Below, piece by piece: positions 8,312 to 17,074 of a stretch of 64,000 nt of DNA (position 1 is the stretch's first letter; every line of letters begins with the position of its first letter). Source of the stretch: Pseudomonas sp. JUb42. Its GTDB lineage: Bacteria > Pseudomonadota > Gammaproteobacteria > Pseudomonadales > Pseudomonadaceae. The DNA lies in assembly GCF_024807945.1 (NCBI RefSeq), contig NZ_JANUFD010000010.1, positions 186,001 to 250,000 of the forward strand, written 5' to 3'. A program made the position numbers and the translations under genes. Below the pieces are notes generated by a model. The model was not told where the DNA came from, made no database searches, and saw only the letters and a program-made list of their open reading frames with translations.

Positions 8312-8821
8312 ATGCAACCCACCGCAATCGACAGCAAAAGCAAAAACCATTCGAACGAACGTATCGCGTTCATTCAGGCTTGCTGGCACAAAGATATCGT
8401 CGATCAGAGCCGTAAAGGCTTCGTCACCGAAATGGCTGCCCACGGCTATACCGAACAGGACATCGACTTCTTCGAAGTCGGCGGCGCCTTTGAAATTCCG
8501 CTGCACGCCAAACTGCTGGCCAACTCCGGCCGTTATGCCGGCATCGTGGCTGCGGGTCTGGTCGTGGACGGCGGCATTTATCGCCACGAATTCGTTGCCC
8601 AATCCGTGATCAGCGGGCTGATGCAGGTCCAGCTGGAAACCGAAGTGCCGGTATTCTCCGTGGTCCTGACCCCGCACCACTTCCATGGCGGCGAAGAGCA
8701 CCACAACTATTTCTTCCAGCACTTCGTGCACAAGGGCCAGGAAGCCGCAAAAACCTGCGCCGACACCCTGAGCAAGCTGCGCGCGATTCGTAACCATGAG
8801 TTGCACAAGCGCGCAGTTTGA
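8312..8821 (+). CDS. ribH: 6,7-dimethyl-8-ribityllumazine synthase, type II (RibH2)
   Basis: 169 residues. The enzyme joins 5-amino-6-ribitylaminouracil with 3,4-dihydroxybutanone phosphate, the penultimate step to riboflavin. Family features include IAFIQACWHKDIVDQSRKGF near the N-terminus and GAFEIPLHAKLL, the substrate-pocket G-[AS]-x-E-[IL]-P motif. The HHFHGGEEHHNYFFQHFVHKG segment replaces the usual TxEQAxxR-type region of type I enzymes and points to the decameric type II form. The ATG at 8312 has AGGAG 9 bases upstream. The FMN riboswitch just upstream marks it as a flavin-repressed, stand-alone copy; no other rib genes are near. Confidence 0.92.
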   Translation: MQPTAIDSKSKNHSNERIAFIQACWHKDIVDQSRKGFVTEMAAHGYTEQDIDFFEVGGAFEIPLHAKLLANSGRYAGIVAAGLVVDGGIYRHEFVAQSVISGLMQVQLETEVPVFSVVLTPHHFHGGEEHHNYFFQHFVHKGQEAAKTCADTLSKLRAIRNHELHKRAV

Positions 8822-8835
8822 TTGAAACATAATCC

Positions 8836-8887
8836 GTAGGAGCGGCTTCAGCCGCGAGGTCGCTCTCCCGGCTGAGGCCGGTCCTAC
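8836..8887. repeat. REP-type palindromic pair
   Basis: GTAGGAGCGGCTTCAGCCGC and CCGGCTGAGGCCGGTCCTAC face each other between the convergent ends of the lumazine synthase gene and astE. The transcribed stem-loop may end both transcripts. Confidence 0.75.
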
Positions 8888-8896
8888 AGGGCTGCT

Positions 8897-9904
8897 TCAG
8901 ATCAGGGCGTCTTCACCCGCCGGCACAATCAGAATCCCCGCCCGCAGGCCATTCTTGACGTTGGGGTTGGGAAAGATGATGCGAGCGCCCTCTTCCTCGA
9001 TCACCCACGATGGGTGCCCAGGGTCCTGAGCCAACAGGTAGCCTTTTTCCAACAGCGAAAAATTCTCCACATCCGCCGTCAGGTTGAGAGTGAAGGCATC
9101 GCTGCGCTTGATGATTTCCCGGGCGACGCTGAACAGCTGCAAGCCGTCCAGGGATTCCTCGGCTTCGGGCTCATTGCCCTCGATCATCAATTGCAGACGT
9201 TGGCGCAGCAGCGTCAGGTTGACGTCCTGGTTCTGCCCGAATGGCCGCGCCTTGCCCAGTTCCAGAGTGAAGGCTTCGGCGCCCAACTGGTCGTAGGTGT
9301 AGGCACTGAAGACAATCGACGCCTTGTTTTGCAGCAGCACCGCGGTCATGCCCGCAGCGCGCAGGCGGGCCAGCTCACGGCGCGAATGCCTGCGCCCATC
9401 CTTCCAGGGGTAGAGGGCGAACTGTTCAATCTTCGAGCCACGAATCGCCGTATGCAGGTCGTAATGCACGCGCTGGCGACCTTCGAGACTGAAGAAGCTG
9501 GCAGCCAGGCGTTCCAGTTCCGCAGCGCGCATGGCCTCACTGCCGATGGCGAATTCATGCCGACCGTTGAACAGCCGGTTGACGTCCTGCTCGATGTAAC
9601 GCTCGCCGCAGCGCATGGCCTCGGGGTTACCAAACAGGAACAGAATGCGTGCCCGTGGCTTCAACTGGCCACGGGCGATGCCCTGGATCAGCTCATCCAA
9701 CAGCTCGATCGGGGCGGTTTCATTGCCGTGGATGCCAGCGGACAGCAACAGGTCCGTGGCGTTATCCCGGGCATCGGGCGGGCGCACTTCCAGCGCACCC
9801 TCACCGAGCCAGCGCAGACGCGTGCCGTCGGCGGTCAGTTGAGTCTTTTCCGCAGGCTCGCGCCCGGCCAGGGTCAGTTCAAGCAGTTTGCCGAGGGCGA
9901 GCAT
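8897..9904 (-). CDS. astE: Succinylglutamate desuccinylase
   Basis: 335 residues. It is the last AST-pathway enzyme, splitting N-succinylglutamate into glutamate and succinate. It belongs to the zinc-dependent AstE/AspA family: GIHGNETAPIELLDEL holds the H-x2-E zinc pair, RYIEQDVNRLFNG is the conserved N-R-x-F substrate motif, and the third zinc histidine is in RVHYDLHTAIRGS. It is the promoter-distal gene of the aru operon, 13 bases past the small His-rich gene. The aotO product in this window is a distant relative. Confidence 0.95.
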   Translation of the reverse strand: MLALGKLLELTLAGREPAEKTQLTADGTRLRWLGEGALEVRPPDARDNATDLLLSAGIHGNETAPIELLDELIQGIARGQLKPRARILFLFGNPEAMRCGERYIEQDVNRLFNGRHEFAIGSEAMRAAELERLAASFFSLEGRQRVHYDLHTAIRGSKIEQFALYPWKDGRRHSRRELARLRAAGMTAVLLQNKASIVFSAYTYDQLGAEAFTLELGKARPFGQNQDVNLTLLRQRLQLMIEGNEPEAEESLDGLQLFSVAREIIKRSDAFTLNLTADVENFSLLEKGYLLAQDPGHPSWVIEEEGARIIFPNPNVKNGLRAGILIVPAGEDALI

Positions 9905-9917
9905 CCGCTACTCCTTA

Positions 9918-10208
9918 TCAGTGATCGTGATTGCAGTCGGGGCCGTGGACGTGGTCTTCGTTGTCACCCATGTCCGCCGGTTCCATTTCCAGTTGCAGGC
10001 TGACCAGATTGGTGGCCAGTGGACGCAGCAGCAGGTTGGCGTATTCGGCATCACCTTCCTCGACATCGACGCCGATCAGCAACTGGCCACGGCCGTCCTG
10101 CTGAATCCACAGCTCCTTGCCCTGCCAGATAACGGCAACGCGGGTGCAGGAAGTTTCCAGCTGGGTGCCATCGGTGTCTTCAAGGATCAACTGCAGGGAA
10201 TCGCTCAT
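9918..10208 (-). CDS. Conserved 96-aa protein of the ast operon with His-rich tail
   Basis: 96 residues, between astB (32 bases) and astE (13 bases), so surely in the operon. The body is predicted beta-rich (LQLILEDTDGTQLETSCTRV, WQGKELWIQQDGRGQLLIGV). The last residues, HVHGPDCNHDH, contain four histidines and a cysteine and look like a metal-binding tail. Similar small proteins occupy this slot in other Pseudomonas ast operons; database names such as topoisomerase II for this family are not supported by any motif. A role in delivering zinc to AstE is speculation from position. Confidence 0.85.
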   Translation of the reverse strand: MSDSLQLILEDTDGTQLETSCTRVAVIWQGKELWIQQDGRGQLLIGVDVEEGDAEYANLLLRPLATNLVSLQLEMEPADMGDNEDHVHGPDCNHDH

Positions 10209-10240
10209 GGTCTGACTTCTCGTAAAGATGAAAAAGGGTT

Positions 10241-11587
10241 TCAGCCCAGCTGAAACGGATAAACGGCGCCCAGTTTAAGGATTTGCGTCAGTTCATCCAG
10301 TGCCGTACGGCATTCAAGGAGCAATTGTGGATCAGTCAGGTCGTTTTCGCCCATGCGGTCGCGGTAATGACGGTCGACCCACTGGGTCAGGCTGTCGTAC
10401 AGCGGCGCGGTCATGATCACGCCGGGGTTGACCGCTGCCAGCTCAGTGTCCTTGAGCGCCACGCGCAGGCGTAGACACGCCGGGCCGCCGCCGTTCTGCA
10501 TGCTCTGCTTGAGATCGAAGACCTTGACCTCGGCGATCGGGCTCTCGTCGGCGATCAAGCGTTGCAGGTAGTTCCAGACCCGTTCGTTGGCCCGGCACTC
10601 TTCCGGCACGATCAGCAGCATCGAGCCATCGCCACGCGCCAGCAACTGGCTGTTGAAGAGGTAGGAACGCACCGCGTCCTCCACCGCCACTTCAGCGCGG
10701 GGTACGCAAATGGCTTGCAGACGCCCACCGCGACGGCTGAGCTTGTCGTGCAGTTCGGCCACCAGGGCCTCGGTATTGAGGAAGGCGTCCTCGTGATAGA
10801 ACAGAACTTCGCCATTGCCGACTGCAATTACGTCGTTATGGAACACCCCCTGATCGATCACTGCCGGGTTCTGCTGGCCGTAGACCACGCCCTCGGCACT
10901 CAGGCCATGCAGCCGGGCCACGGCCTGGGACGCTTCCAGAGTCTGCCGTGCCGGGTATTTCTGCGGCGCCGGGTAACGGGTATCGAAGGCACTGCGACCG
11001 AACACAAAGAACTCCACCCCGGCATCGCCATAGTCACGGCAGAAACGCGTATGGTTGGCCGCGCCCTCGTCGCCGAACTGGGCAACGGCAGGCAAGGCGG
11101 CGTGATGGGCAAAATGCTGCTGATCGGCAAACATCGCCTGCAATACACGGCTGGTGGTCGGGTGCTCGATGCTGCGGTGGTATTTGCAGTTGAGGTTGGC
11201 GGCGGTGAAATGCACGCGGCCGTCAGCGGTATCGGCGCTGGGGCTGACGGTGGCGGCGTTGGCCACCCACATGCTCGACGCCGAGCAACTGGCCACCAGC
11301 AGCGGCATATCCTGTTTCGCCACCTTGGCGATCACTTCGGCGTCAGTGCCGCTGAAGCCCAGCTTGCGCAGGCCGGCAATATCCGGGCGTTCCTGGGGTG
11401 CCAGCACGCCCTGGGTGAAGCCCATATCCATCAGCGCTTTCATCTTGGCCAGGCCCTGCAATGCCGCCTCACGGGGGTTGGAGGTCTGCTGGCTGTTGCT
11501 CTGGGACGCGACGTTGCCGTAGGACAGCCCGCCGTAGTTGTGGGTGGGCCCCACTAAACCGTCAAAGTTGACTTCACAGGATTTCAT
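10241..11587 (-). CDS. astB: N-succinylarginine dihydrolase
   Basis: 448 residues, the standard length. It converts N2-succinylarginine to N2-succinylornithine, CO2 and two NH3, the second AST step. It starts MKSCEVNFDGLVGPTHNYGGL, the family signature, and keeps the pentein-fold residues: the active-site Cys in NGGGPACLRLRV (about residue 365) and histidines around GVFHNDVIAVGN. The nitrogen released here is why the pathway supports growth on arginine as nitrogen source. It lies between astD and the 96-aa gene. Confidence 0.97.
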   Translation of the reverse strand: MKSCEVNFDGLVGPTHNYGGLSYGNVASQSNSQQTSNPREAALQGLAKMKALMDMGFTQGVLAPQERPDIAGLRKLGFSGTDAEVIAKVAKQDMPLLVASCSASSMWVANAATVSPSADTADGRVHFTAANLNCKYHRSIEHPTTSRVLQAMFADQQHFAHHAALPAVAQFGDEGAANHTRFCRDYGDAGVEFFVFGRSAFDTRYPAPQKYPARQTLEASQAVARLHGLSAEGVVYGQQNPAVIDQGVFHNDVIAVGNGEVLFYHEDAFLNTEALVAELHDKLSRRGGRLQAICVPRAEVAVEDAVRSYLFNSQLLARGDGSMLLIVPEECRANERVWNYLQRLIADESPIAEVKVFDLKQSMQNGGGPACLRLRVALKDTELAAVNPGVIMTAPLYDSLTQWVDRHYRDRMGENDLTDPQLLLECRTALDELTQILKLGAVYPFQLG

Positions 11588-11647
11588 CGGCTTGGCTCCA
11601 TGGATCTATTTTTATACAGCTACGGCACATCACAAGGCGGTCGCGAA

Positions 11648-13114
11648 TCAGGACAAGCTGATGCCCGGCGTCAGGGTGGCAGGCAAGGTCAGGGCGGCAG
11701 CCTCAAGCGACGCCACCGGGTACGCGCAGTAGTCCGCCGCGTAGTAGGCGCTGGCGCGGTGATTGCCCGAAGCTCCGACGCCACCGAAAGGCGCAGTACT
11801 GGCGGCACCGGTCAGCTGCTTGTTCCAGTTGACGATACCGGCCCGGCTTTGCAGCCAGAACTGCTGGTAGCGCGCCTCGGAATCGGACAGCAGACCGGCC
11901 GCCAGGCCGTACTGGGTGTCATTGGCTTCGGCAATCGCCCCGTCGAAATCGCTATAGCGCACCACTTGCAGCAACGGCCCAAACAGCTCCTCGTCAAGAC
12001 GATCGCTGACCTCGCTGACATCGACAATTCCCGGTGTCAGCAAGGCGGCAGTGGCCAGCGGTTGGGTCATTGGCAGCAGACTGACGGCACCATTGGCCAG
12101 CAGTTGCTCCTGAGCGGCGAGCAGGGCTTGCGCCGCATGCAGGGATATCACCGAGCCCATGAACGGCGCAGGCTGTTGGTCGAAAGCACCGACCTGGATG
12201 GTTTCAGTCACAGCCACCAGTCGTTCCAGGAAGGCATCGCCCCACACCCCTTGCGGCACCAGCAGGCGGCGCGCACAGGTGCAACGCTGCCCGGCGGAAA
12301 TGAACGCCGACTGAATCACCGTGTACACCGCCGCATCGACGTCCTGTACCTGATCCACCACCAGCGGGTTGTTGCCGCCCATTTCCAGGGCCAGGATCTT
12401 GTCCGGGCGCCCGGCGAACTGTTGGTGCAGGGCGTTGCCGGTACGGCTGGAACCGGTGAAGAACAGGCCGTCGATGCCGTTGTTCGCGGCCAGGGCGATG
12501 CCGGTTTCCCGGGCGCCCTGCAACAGGTTCAGGACACCGGCAGGCAAGCCGGCTTCGATCCAGCACTTGACCGTCAGCTCGGCGACTTTCGGCGTCAGCT
12601 CGCTCGGCTTGAACAGCACCGCGTTACCGGCCAGCAACGCCGGGACGATATGGCCGTTGGGTAGGTGGCCGGGAAAATTGTAAGGGCCAAATACCGCGAC
12701 CACGCCGTGGGGCTTGTGCCGCAGCACCGCCGAAGCATCGCCCAGCGGGCCGCTTTTCTCGCCGGTGCGCTCACGGTAGCTCTGCACCGAGATCGCCACC
12801 TTGTTGATCATGCTGGTGACTTCCGTCGCCGATTCCCACAGCGGCTTGCCGGTTTCCTCACCGATGCAATGGGCCAGTTCATCAGCATGGCTTTTCAGGC
12901 TGGCGGCAAAGGCTTCCAGCACGGCAATGCGCTCATCAAGAGAACGCGTCGCCCAGGCCGGAAAAGCCTGGCGCGCCGCTTTGACTGCGGCATCAACCTG
13001 AGCCTCGGTGGCACCCTGCCCACTCCAGACCACTCGCTGAGTCACAGGATTCAAGGATTCAAACGCATCACCCTGCCCGGCCTGCCAGGCCCCGGCGATA
13101 TACAAGGTGCTCAT
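11648..13114 (-). CDS. astD: Succinylglutamate-semialdehyde dehydrogenase
   Basis: 488 residues. This NAD-dependent aldehyde dehydrogenase oxidises succinylglutamate semialdehyde to succinylglutamate. Catalytic Cys278 lies in SAGQRCTC, general-base Glu244 in LALEMGGNNP, and the oxyanion Asn146 in GPYNFPGH. The Rossmann segment GLFFTGSSRTGNALH is at 217-230. The ATG at 13114 overlaps the stop of the astA/aruG gene by one base, indicating translational coupling. Confidence 0.97.
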   Translation of the reverse strand: MSTLYIAGAWQAGQGDAFESLNPVTQRVVWSGQGATEAQVDAAVKAARQAFPAWATRSLDERIAVLEAFAASLKSHADELAHCIGEETGKPLWESATEVTSMINKVAISVQSYRERTGEKSGPLGDASAVLRHKPHGVVAVFGPYNFPGHLPNGHIVPALLAGNAVLFKPSELTPKVAELTVKCWIEAGLPAGVLNLLQGARETGIALAANNGIDGLFFTGSSRTGNALHQQFAGRPDKILALEMGGNNPLVVDQVQDVDAAVYTVIQSAFISAGQRCTCARRLLVPQGVWGDAFLERLVAVTETIQVGAFDQQPAPFMGSVISLHAAQALLAAQEQLLANGAVSLLPMTQPLATAALLTPGIVDVSEVSDRLDEELFGPLLQVVRYSDFDGAIAEANDTQYGLAAGLLSDSEARYQQFWLQSRAGIVNWNKQLTGAASTAPFGGVGASGNHRASAYYAADYCAYPVASLEAAALTLPATLTPGISLS

Positions 13115-14139
13115 CAGACCGACTCCTTGTTCGCCGACAGAGGCACGGCACGCACCTGATCACCGGCATTCAGACGCAGGCGGCGCGCGGTCAGCGGGTC
13201 CACCACCAAAGTGCCAGCGGCGAAACGGCCAGGGCCGACGGTAATGCGACACTCTTCGCGCTTGCGGTTATGAATCAGGAAAGGCGTGGCGTCGTCGCCC
13301 GGGGTGCCGATGGCCAGGACTAGCGCCTGACTGTCGTGGACCGCGCGAATCTTGCGGGTCTCGCATTCCACTGCCGGGCCGGCGTCGAAGATATCGACAT
13401 AGCCCTGGTAGCTGAAGCCCTCGCTTTTGAGCATGGTCAGGGCTGGCTCGGTATCGGCATGCACGCGACCAATGACTTCACGCGCAGTTTCGGACAGGAA
13501 GCAGCTGTACAGCGGGAACTTGGGCATCAGCTCGGCAATGAACGCCTTATTACCGACACCGGTCAGGTAGTCGGCCTGGCTGAACTCCATCTTGAAGAAG
13601 TGCCGGCCCAGGCTTTCCCAGAACGGCGAACGGCCGTTCTCGTCGGACATGCCACGCATCTCGGCGATGATTTTGGGGCCGAACAACTGCGGGAACTCGG
13701 CGATGAACAACATTCGCGACTTGGCCAGCAGGCGACCGTTAAGACCGGTACGGAAGTCGCTGTGCAGGAACAGCGAGCACAGCTCGGAGTTGCCGGTCAG
13801 GTCGTTGGCCAGAAACAGCGTTGGAATCTCGCGGTAGATATTCAGCTCTTGGGAGGCGCTGACCGTCAGGCCGACCCGGTAGTTGTACCAGGGCTCCCGC
13901 AGGCCGACCGCACCGGCAATGGCGGAAATGCCGACGACCCGCTCCTGATCGTCCTCGAGTACGAACAGATAGTCCGCGTCGCCGCGCTCGGCTTCGCCCC
14001 GAAAGGTTTTCTCGGCCCAGCCGACCCGGTGCGCCAGGCGCTTTTCATTGGCAGGCAAGGTGGTCAAACCGGCGCCGGTGTTGCGCGCCAGCTCGATCAG
14101 CGCCGGCAGGTCACTGTTGCGTACGGGACGAACGATCAT
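13114..14139 (-). CDS. aruG: Arginine N-succinyltransferase, beta subunit
   Basis: 341 residues. With AruF it forms the succinyl-CoA:arginine/ornithine succinyltransferase that starts the AST pathway. The GNAT-like fold shows the N-terminal motif MIVRPVRNSDLPALIELA, and GMSDENGRSPFWESLGRHFFKM in the middle is the AstA family signature. It is homologous to the AruF product just upstream, so the pair arose by gene duplication; Pseudomonas uses the heteromer where E. coli has one AstA. The stop overlaps the astD start. The 199-base gap to aruF holds a structured repeat. Confidence 0.95.
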   Translation of the reverse strand: MIVRPVRNSDLPALIELARNTGAGLTTLPANEKRLAHRVGWAEKTFRGEAERGDADYLFVLEDDQERVVGISAIAGAVGLREPWYNYRVGLTVSASQELNIYREIPTLFLANDLTGNSELCSLFLHSDFRTGLNGRLLAKSRMLFIAEFPQLFGPKIIAEMRGMSDENGRSPFWESLGRHFFKMEFSQADYLTGVGNKAFIAELMPKFPLYSCFLSETAREVIGRVHADTEPALTMLKSEGFSYQGYVDIFDAGPAVECETRKIRAVHDSQALVLAIGTPGDDATPFLIHNRKREECRITVGPGRFAAGTLVVDPLTARRLRLNAGDQVRAVPLSANKESV

Positions 14140-14217
14140 GCTATCTCCTCGACACGGGCGCCTTCGGGGCGACCCGCGAAACTCGCAAACTCAATATTCA
14201 GCAGCCAAAACAAACCT

Positions 14218-14343
14218 TTTGAAAACGTCACGAGCGAAGACAAGACAAGGCAAAAACAGGCGAGGAAGCGGAGTTTAGGGAACCTAAATGAGCATTCCGA
14301 GCCTGTTTTTAACGCAGTATTGTCGAGCGCAGTAGTTTTCAAA
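14218..14343. repeat. Structured intergenic repeat, copy A (between aruF and aruG)
   Basis: About 126 bases bounded by TTTGAAAAC and GTTTTCAAA. Inside, AAAAACAGGC pairs with GCCTGTTTTT, and within that TTTAGG-GAA-CCTAAA forms an inner hairpin. The core (GGCAAAAACAGGCGAGGAAG, GGAGTTTAGG, CCTAAATGAGCATT, CCGAGCCTGTTTTTAACGCA) recurs at 48721-48841 (copy B). The right end overlaps the aruF stop codon. It is a non-coding element, probably mobilised, and in the transcript could act as an intraoperonic stabiliser or attenuator. Confidence 0.75.
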
Positions 14344-15355
14344 CCGCAACAATCCGCACGCTGGCAGCCTCGCCCACTCCTAACGCCTCAGCCGCTTCCG
14401 CGGGCAGCAACACCGGTTTACCCGGTGCCCAGTCCAGCTCCAGCAGCACGGCGCGGTAGTCCTGCAATTGGCCGTTGGCCACCAGATACAGGCGCCCGCC
14501 TTTACCCGGCTCGCCCACCTTGACCGGCACGACGCGGCTCTGGGCAATCGAACGAATCCCCGAGACCCGCGCATGCAGGGTCGGCCCGCCGTCGAAGATG
14601 TCGATGTAGTGATCGGTCTCGAAGCCTTCGCGCATCAGGATGTCGAAGGTGATCTGCGCCCGTGGATGCACCTGGCCCATGGATTCCTGAGCGGCGTCCG
14701 GCAGCAGCGGCACATAGATCGGATAGTGCGGCATCAGCTCAGCGAGGAACGTCCGGCTTTTCAGGCCGCACAGGCGCTCGGCTTCCGCGTAATTGAGGTC
14801 GAAGAAGTTGCGGCCAATGGCATCCCAAAATGGCGAATCGCCATTTTCATCGCTGTAGCCGACGATCTCGGTCACCACCGAATCAGCGAAACGCTCGGGG
14901 TGGGACGCGACGAACATCAGGCGGCCACGGGAATTGAGTTCCGACCAGGGCGTACCGACCAGCTCCGGGACCACATAGAAACTGGTGAGCAGGCTGTTGC
15001 CGGTCAGATCATGGCACTGGGAGAGCACGTGAATCTTGTTGTGAATCTTCAGCTCGCGGGAAGCATGGACGAAGGTTTCGTTGCGGAAGCTGTAGAACGG
15101 CTCGGAATAACCCGCCGAAGCCACAATCCCGGAACAGCCCACCAGTCGCCCACTGTCACTGTCTTCGAGGACGAAGAAATAGCTTTCCTCGCCATTGAAA
15201 CTGACTTCGGCGGCAAACGAGGCTTCCGAGGCAGAAATCTTGTCGCCCAAACGGCCAGCATCATCCGGCAGGGATGTGACACCAATCGGGCTGTCGGCAG
15301 CGAGGCGTTGAACCTCGGCCAGATCAGCCATTTGCGCGGGGCGCATCACCAGCAT
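14339..15355 (-). CDS. aruF: Arginine/ornithine N-succinyltransferase, alpha subunit
   Basis: 338 residues. It is the partner of AruG in the first AST reaction and carries the same architecture: MLVMRPAQMADLAEVQRLA at the N-terminus and GYSDENGDSPFWDAIGRNFF in the middle. The heteromer accepts arginine and ornithine. The start at 15355 is preceded by AAGGAGTGAC. An intrinsic-terminator-like hairpin separates it from aruC upstream, and the structured repeat A touches its stop. Confidence 0.95.
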   Translation of the reverse strand: MLVMRPAQMADLAEVQRLAADSPIGVTSLPDDAGRLGDKISASEASFAAEVSFNGEESYFFVLEDSDSGRLVGCSGIVASAGYSEPFYSFRNETFVHASRELKIHNKIHVLSQCHDLTGNSLLTSFYVVPELVGTPWSELNSRGRLMFVASHPERFADSVVTEIVGYSDENGDSPFWDAIGRNFFDLNYAEAERLCGLKSRTFLAELMPHYPIYVPLLPDAAQESMGQVHPRAQITFDILMREGFETDHYIDIFDGGPTLHARVSGIRSIAQSRVVPVKVGEPGKGGRLYLVANGQLQDYRAVLLELDWAPGKPVLLPAEAAEALGVGEAASVRIVAV

Positions 15356-15446
15356 GGTGTCACTCCTTAACCTTGCGGAAAAACAGACCGATTACGACCG
15401 GCCGGACAAAAAAGCGCCACGCGGCAATGGCCGCCTGGCACGAGGG

Positions 15447-15478
15447 AAAAAGGCCGATGCCCGTCGCGGGGCATCGGC
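15447..15478 (-). terminator. Terminator-like hairpin between aruC and aruF
   Basis: Reading leftward, GCCGATGCCC pairs perfectly with GGGCATCGGC over 10 bp (15453-15462 with 15469-15478, 6-base loop) and is followed directly by five T residues (15447-15451). It stands 16 bases after the aruC stop, inside the operon, so it probably lowers expression of aruFGDBE relative to aruC rather than ending the operon. Confidence 0.75.
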
Positions 15479-15494
15479 GGGTATAACGGGTGTA

Positions 15495-16715
15495 TCAGGC
15501 CTGGGTCAGCTTGATGATGGCGCGTTCGAAGCGGTTCAAACCTTCTTCGATATCCGCGTTTTCGATGACCAGGCTTGGGGCGAAGCGAACTACGTCAGGA
15601 CCGGCTTGCAGAATCATCAGGTCCTGCTGCTCTGCCGCATTGAAAATGTCCTTGGCCTTGCCTTTCCAGGCATCGGTCAGCACGCAGCCGATCAACAGGC
15701 CCATGCCGCGCACTTCGCTGAACACACCGTACTGCTCGCCGATTTTCTCGAGGCGGGTGCGGAACAGCTGATGCTTGGCTTTCACGCCGGCCAACACTTC
15801 AGGGGTGTTGACCACGTCCATGACCGCGTTGCCTACGGCGCAAGCCAGGGGGTTGCCGCCATAGGTCGTGCCGTGGACGCCGACGCCCAGGTGCTTGGCC
15901 AGTTTCTCGGTGGTCATCATGGCCGCCATCGGGAAACCGCCGCCGATGCTCTTGGCACTGGAGAGAATGTCCGGGGTCACGCCATAGTGCATGTAGGCGA
16001 ACAACTCGCCGCTGCGGCCCATGCCGCTCTGCACTTCGTCGAACACCAGCAGCGCGTTGAACTGGTCGCACAGCGCGCGGGCGCCTTGCAGGTAAGCCAG
16101 GTCAGCCGGCAGTACGCCACCTTCACCCTGGATCGGCTCCAGCACCACGGCGCAGGTCTTGTCGGACACTGCAGCTTTCAGGGCGTCCAGATCGTTGAAC
16201 GGCACATGCTTGATGCCAGTAATCTTCGGCCCGAAACCGTCGGAATACTTGGACTGGCCGCCCACGGTCACGGTGAACAGGGTACGACCGTGGAAGCTGT
16301 TGAGGGCAGCAACGATTTCGTACTTCTCTTCGCCGTACAGCTCAAACGCCACGCGACGGGCCAGCTTGAAAGCGGCCTCGTTGGCTTCGGCGCCGGAGTT
16401 ACAGAAGAACACGCGCTCGGCGAAGGTTGCGTCCACCAGTTTCTTGGCCAGGCGCAGGGCCGGCTCATTGGTGAAGACGTTGGAGACATGCCACAGCTGA
16501 TTGCCCTGCACGGTCAATGCCCCGACCAGCGCCGGATGGCAATGGCCCAGCACGTTCACGGCAATACCGCCGGAGAAGTCCACCAGCTCACGACCCGCCT
16601 GGTCCCACACACGGGAACCGAGACCACGCACGGGGATAAAAGCGGCCGGTGCATAGTTAGGGACCATTACCTGGTCGAAATCGGCGCGGTGCACTGGTGC
16701 TTGCTCAACGGACAT
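15495..16715 (-). CDS. aruC: Succinylornithine/acetylornithine aminotransferase
   Basis: 406 residues. This PLP aminotransferase moves the delta-amino group of N-succinylornithine to 2-oxoglutarate; the same enzyme serves as acetylornithine aminotransferase (ArgD) in Pseudomonas. The PLP lysine is K255 in SSAKSIGGGFP, the cofactor aspartate is in LLVFDEVQSGMGR (about 226), and the phosphate loop is NSGAEANEAA (106-115). The start at 16715 follows AGGAGACTCC; a 9-residue longer frame lacks a site. It is the first gene of the aru operon, downstream of two ArgR half-sites. Confidence 0.95.
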   Translation of the reverse strand: MSVEQAPVHRADFDQVMVPNYAPAAFIPVRGLGSRVWDQAGRELVDFSGGIAVNVLGHCHPALVGALTVQGNQLWHVSNVFTNEPALRLAKKLVDATFAERVFFCNSGAEANEAAFKLARRVAFELYGEEKYEIVAALNSFHGRTLFTVTVGGQSKYSDGFGPKITGIKHVPFNDLDALKAAVSDKTCAVVLEPIQGEGGVLPADLAYLQGARALCDQFNALLVFDEVQSGMGRSGELFAYMHYGVTPDILSSAKSIGGGFPMAAMMTTEKLAKHLGVGVHGTTYGGNPLACAVGNAVMDVVNTPEVLAGVKAKHQLFRTRLEKIGEQYGVFSEVRGMGLLIGCVLTDAWKGKAKDIFNAAEQQDLMILQAGPDVVRFAPSLVIENADIEEGLNRFERAIIKLTQA

Positions 16716-16789
16716 CGGAGTCTCCTGAAGAGGAACGCCCACCTGGAACTGGCGAGCGATGGAAGGATTGTAAGGACAGATTCATGTTC

Positions 16790-16860
16790 GGCCTTGCCGC
16801 CAAGCGACAACTTGTTACAGCGCAAAACCCGGTTTTTTCAAGGCTTTCGGCAATGCGACA
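16790..16860 (-). promoter_or_regulatory. Two ArgR half-sites upstream of aruC
   Basis: On the leftward strand the pattern TGTCGC-N8-AA, the half-site reported for Pseudomonas ArgR, occurs twice: TGTCGCATTGCCGAAA from 16860 and TGTCGCTTGGCGGCAA from 16809. They are 51 bases apart, about five helical turns. The nearer one lies 94 bases upstream of the aruC ATG, suitable for activation of a promoter between 16716 and 16800. Confidence 0.65.
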
Positions 16861-16962
16861 TATACCGTCACAAAGGCGCAGTTTAAACGTTGGTGGCGGG
16901 TTGTTGCAGATACAGATGATTTGATTTGGCGGGATACATCAATAAGGCCAGAGCGCATGCAG

Positions 16963-17056
16963 TCGTGGCAACGAGGCTTGCCCGCGAAGGCGGTGTGTGA
17001 GACTCCATAAATGTATCGACAGGACCGGCCTCTTCGCGGGCAAGCCTCGCTCCTAC
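16963..17056. repeat. REP-type palindromic pair
   Basis: GAGGCTTGCCCGCGAAGGCGG on the left is answered by CTTCGCGGGCAAGCCTCGCTCCTAC on the right. It lies in the 527-base gap between the divergent aruC and FecI-type genes. Confidence 0.75.
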
Positions 17057-17074
17057 AGATCTGCCCCCTTATCC

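Noticed and set aside
15354..16886. 510-codon plus-strand frame opposite aruC
   Set aside because: Antisense shadow of a firmly identified aminotransferase gene.
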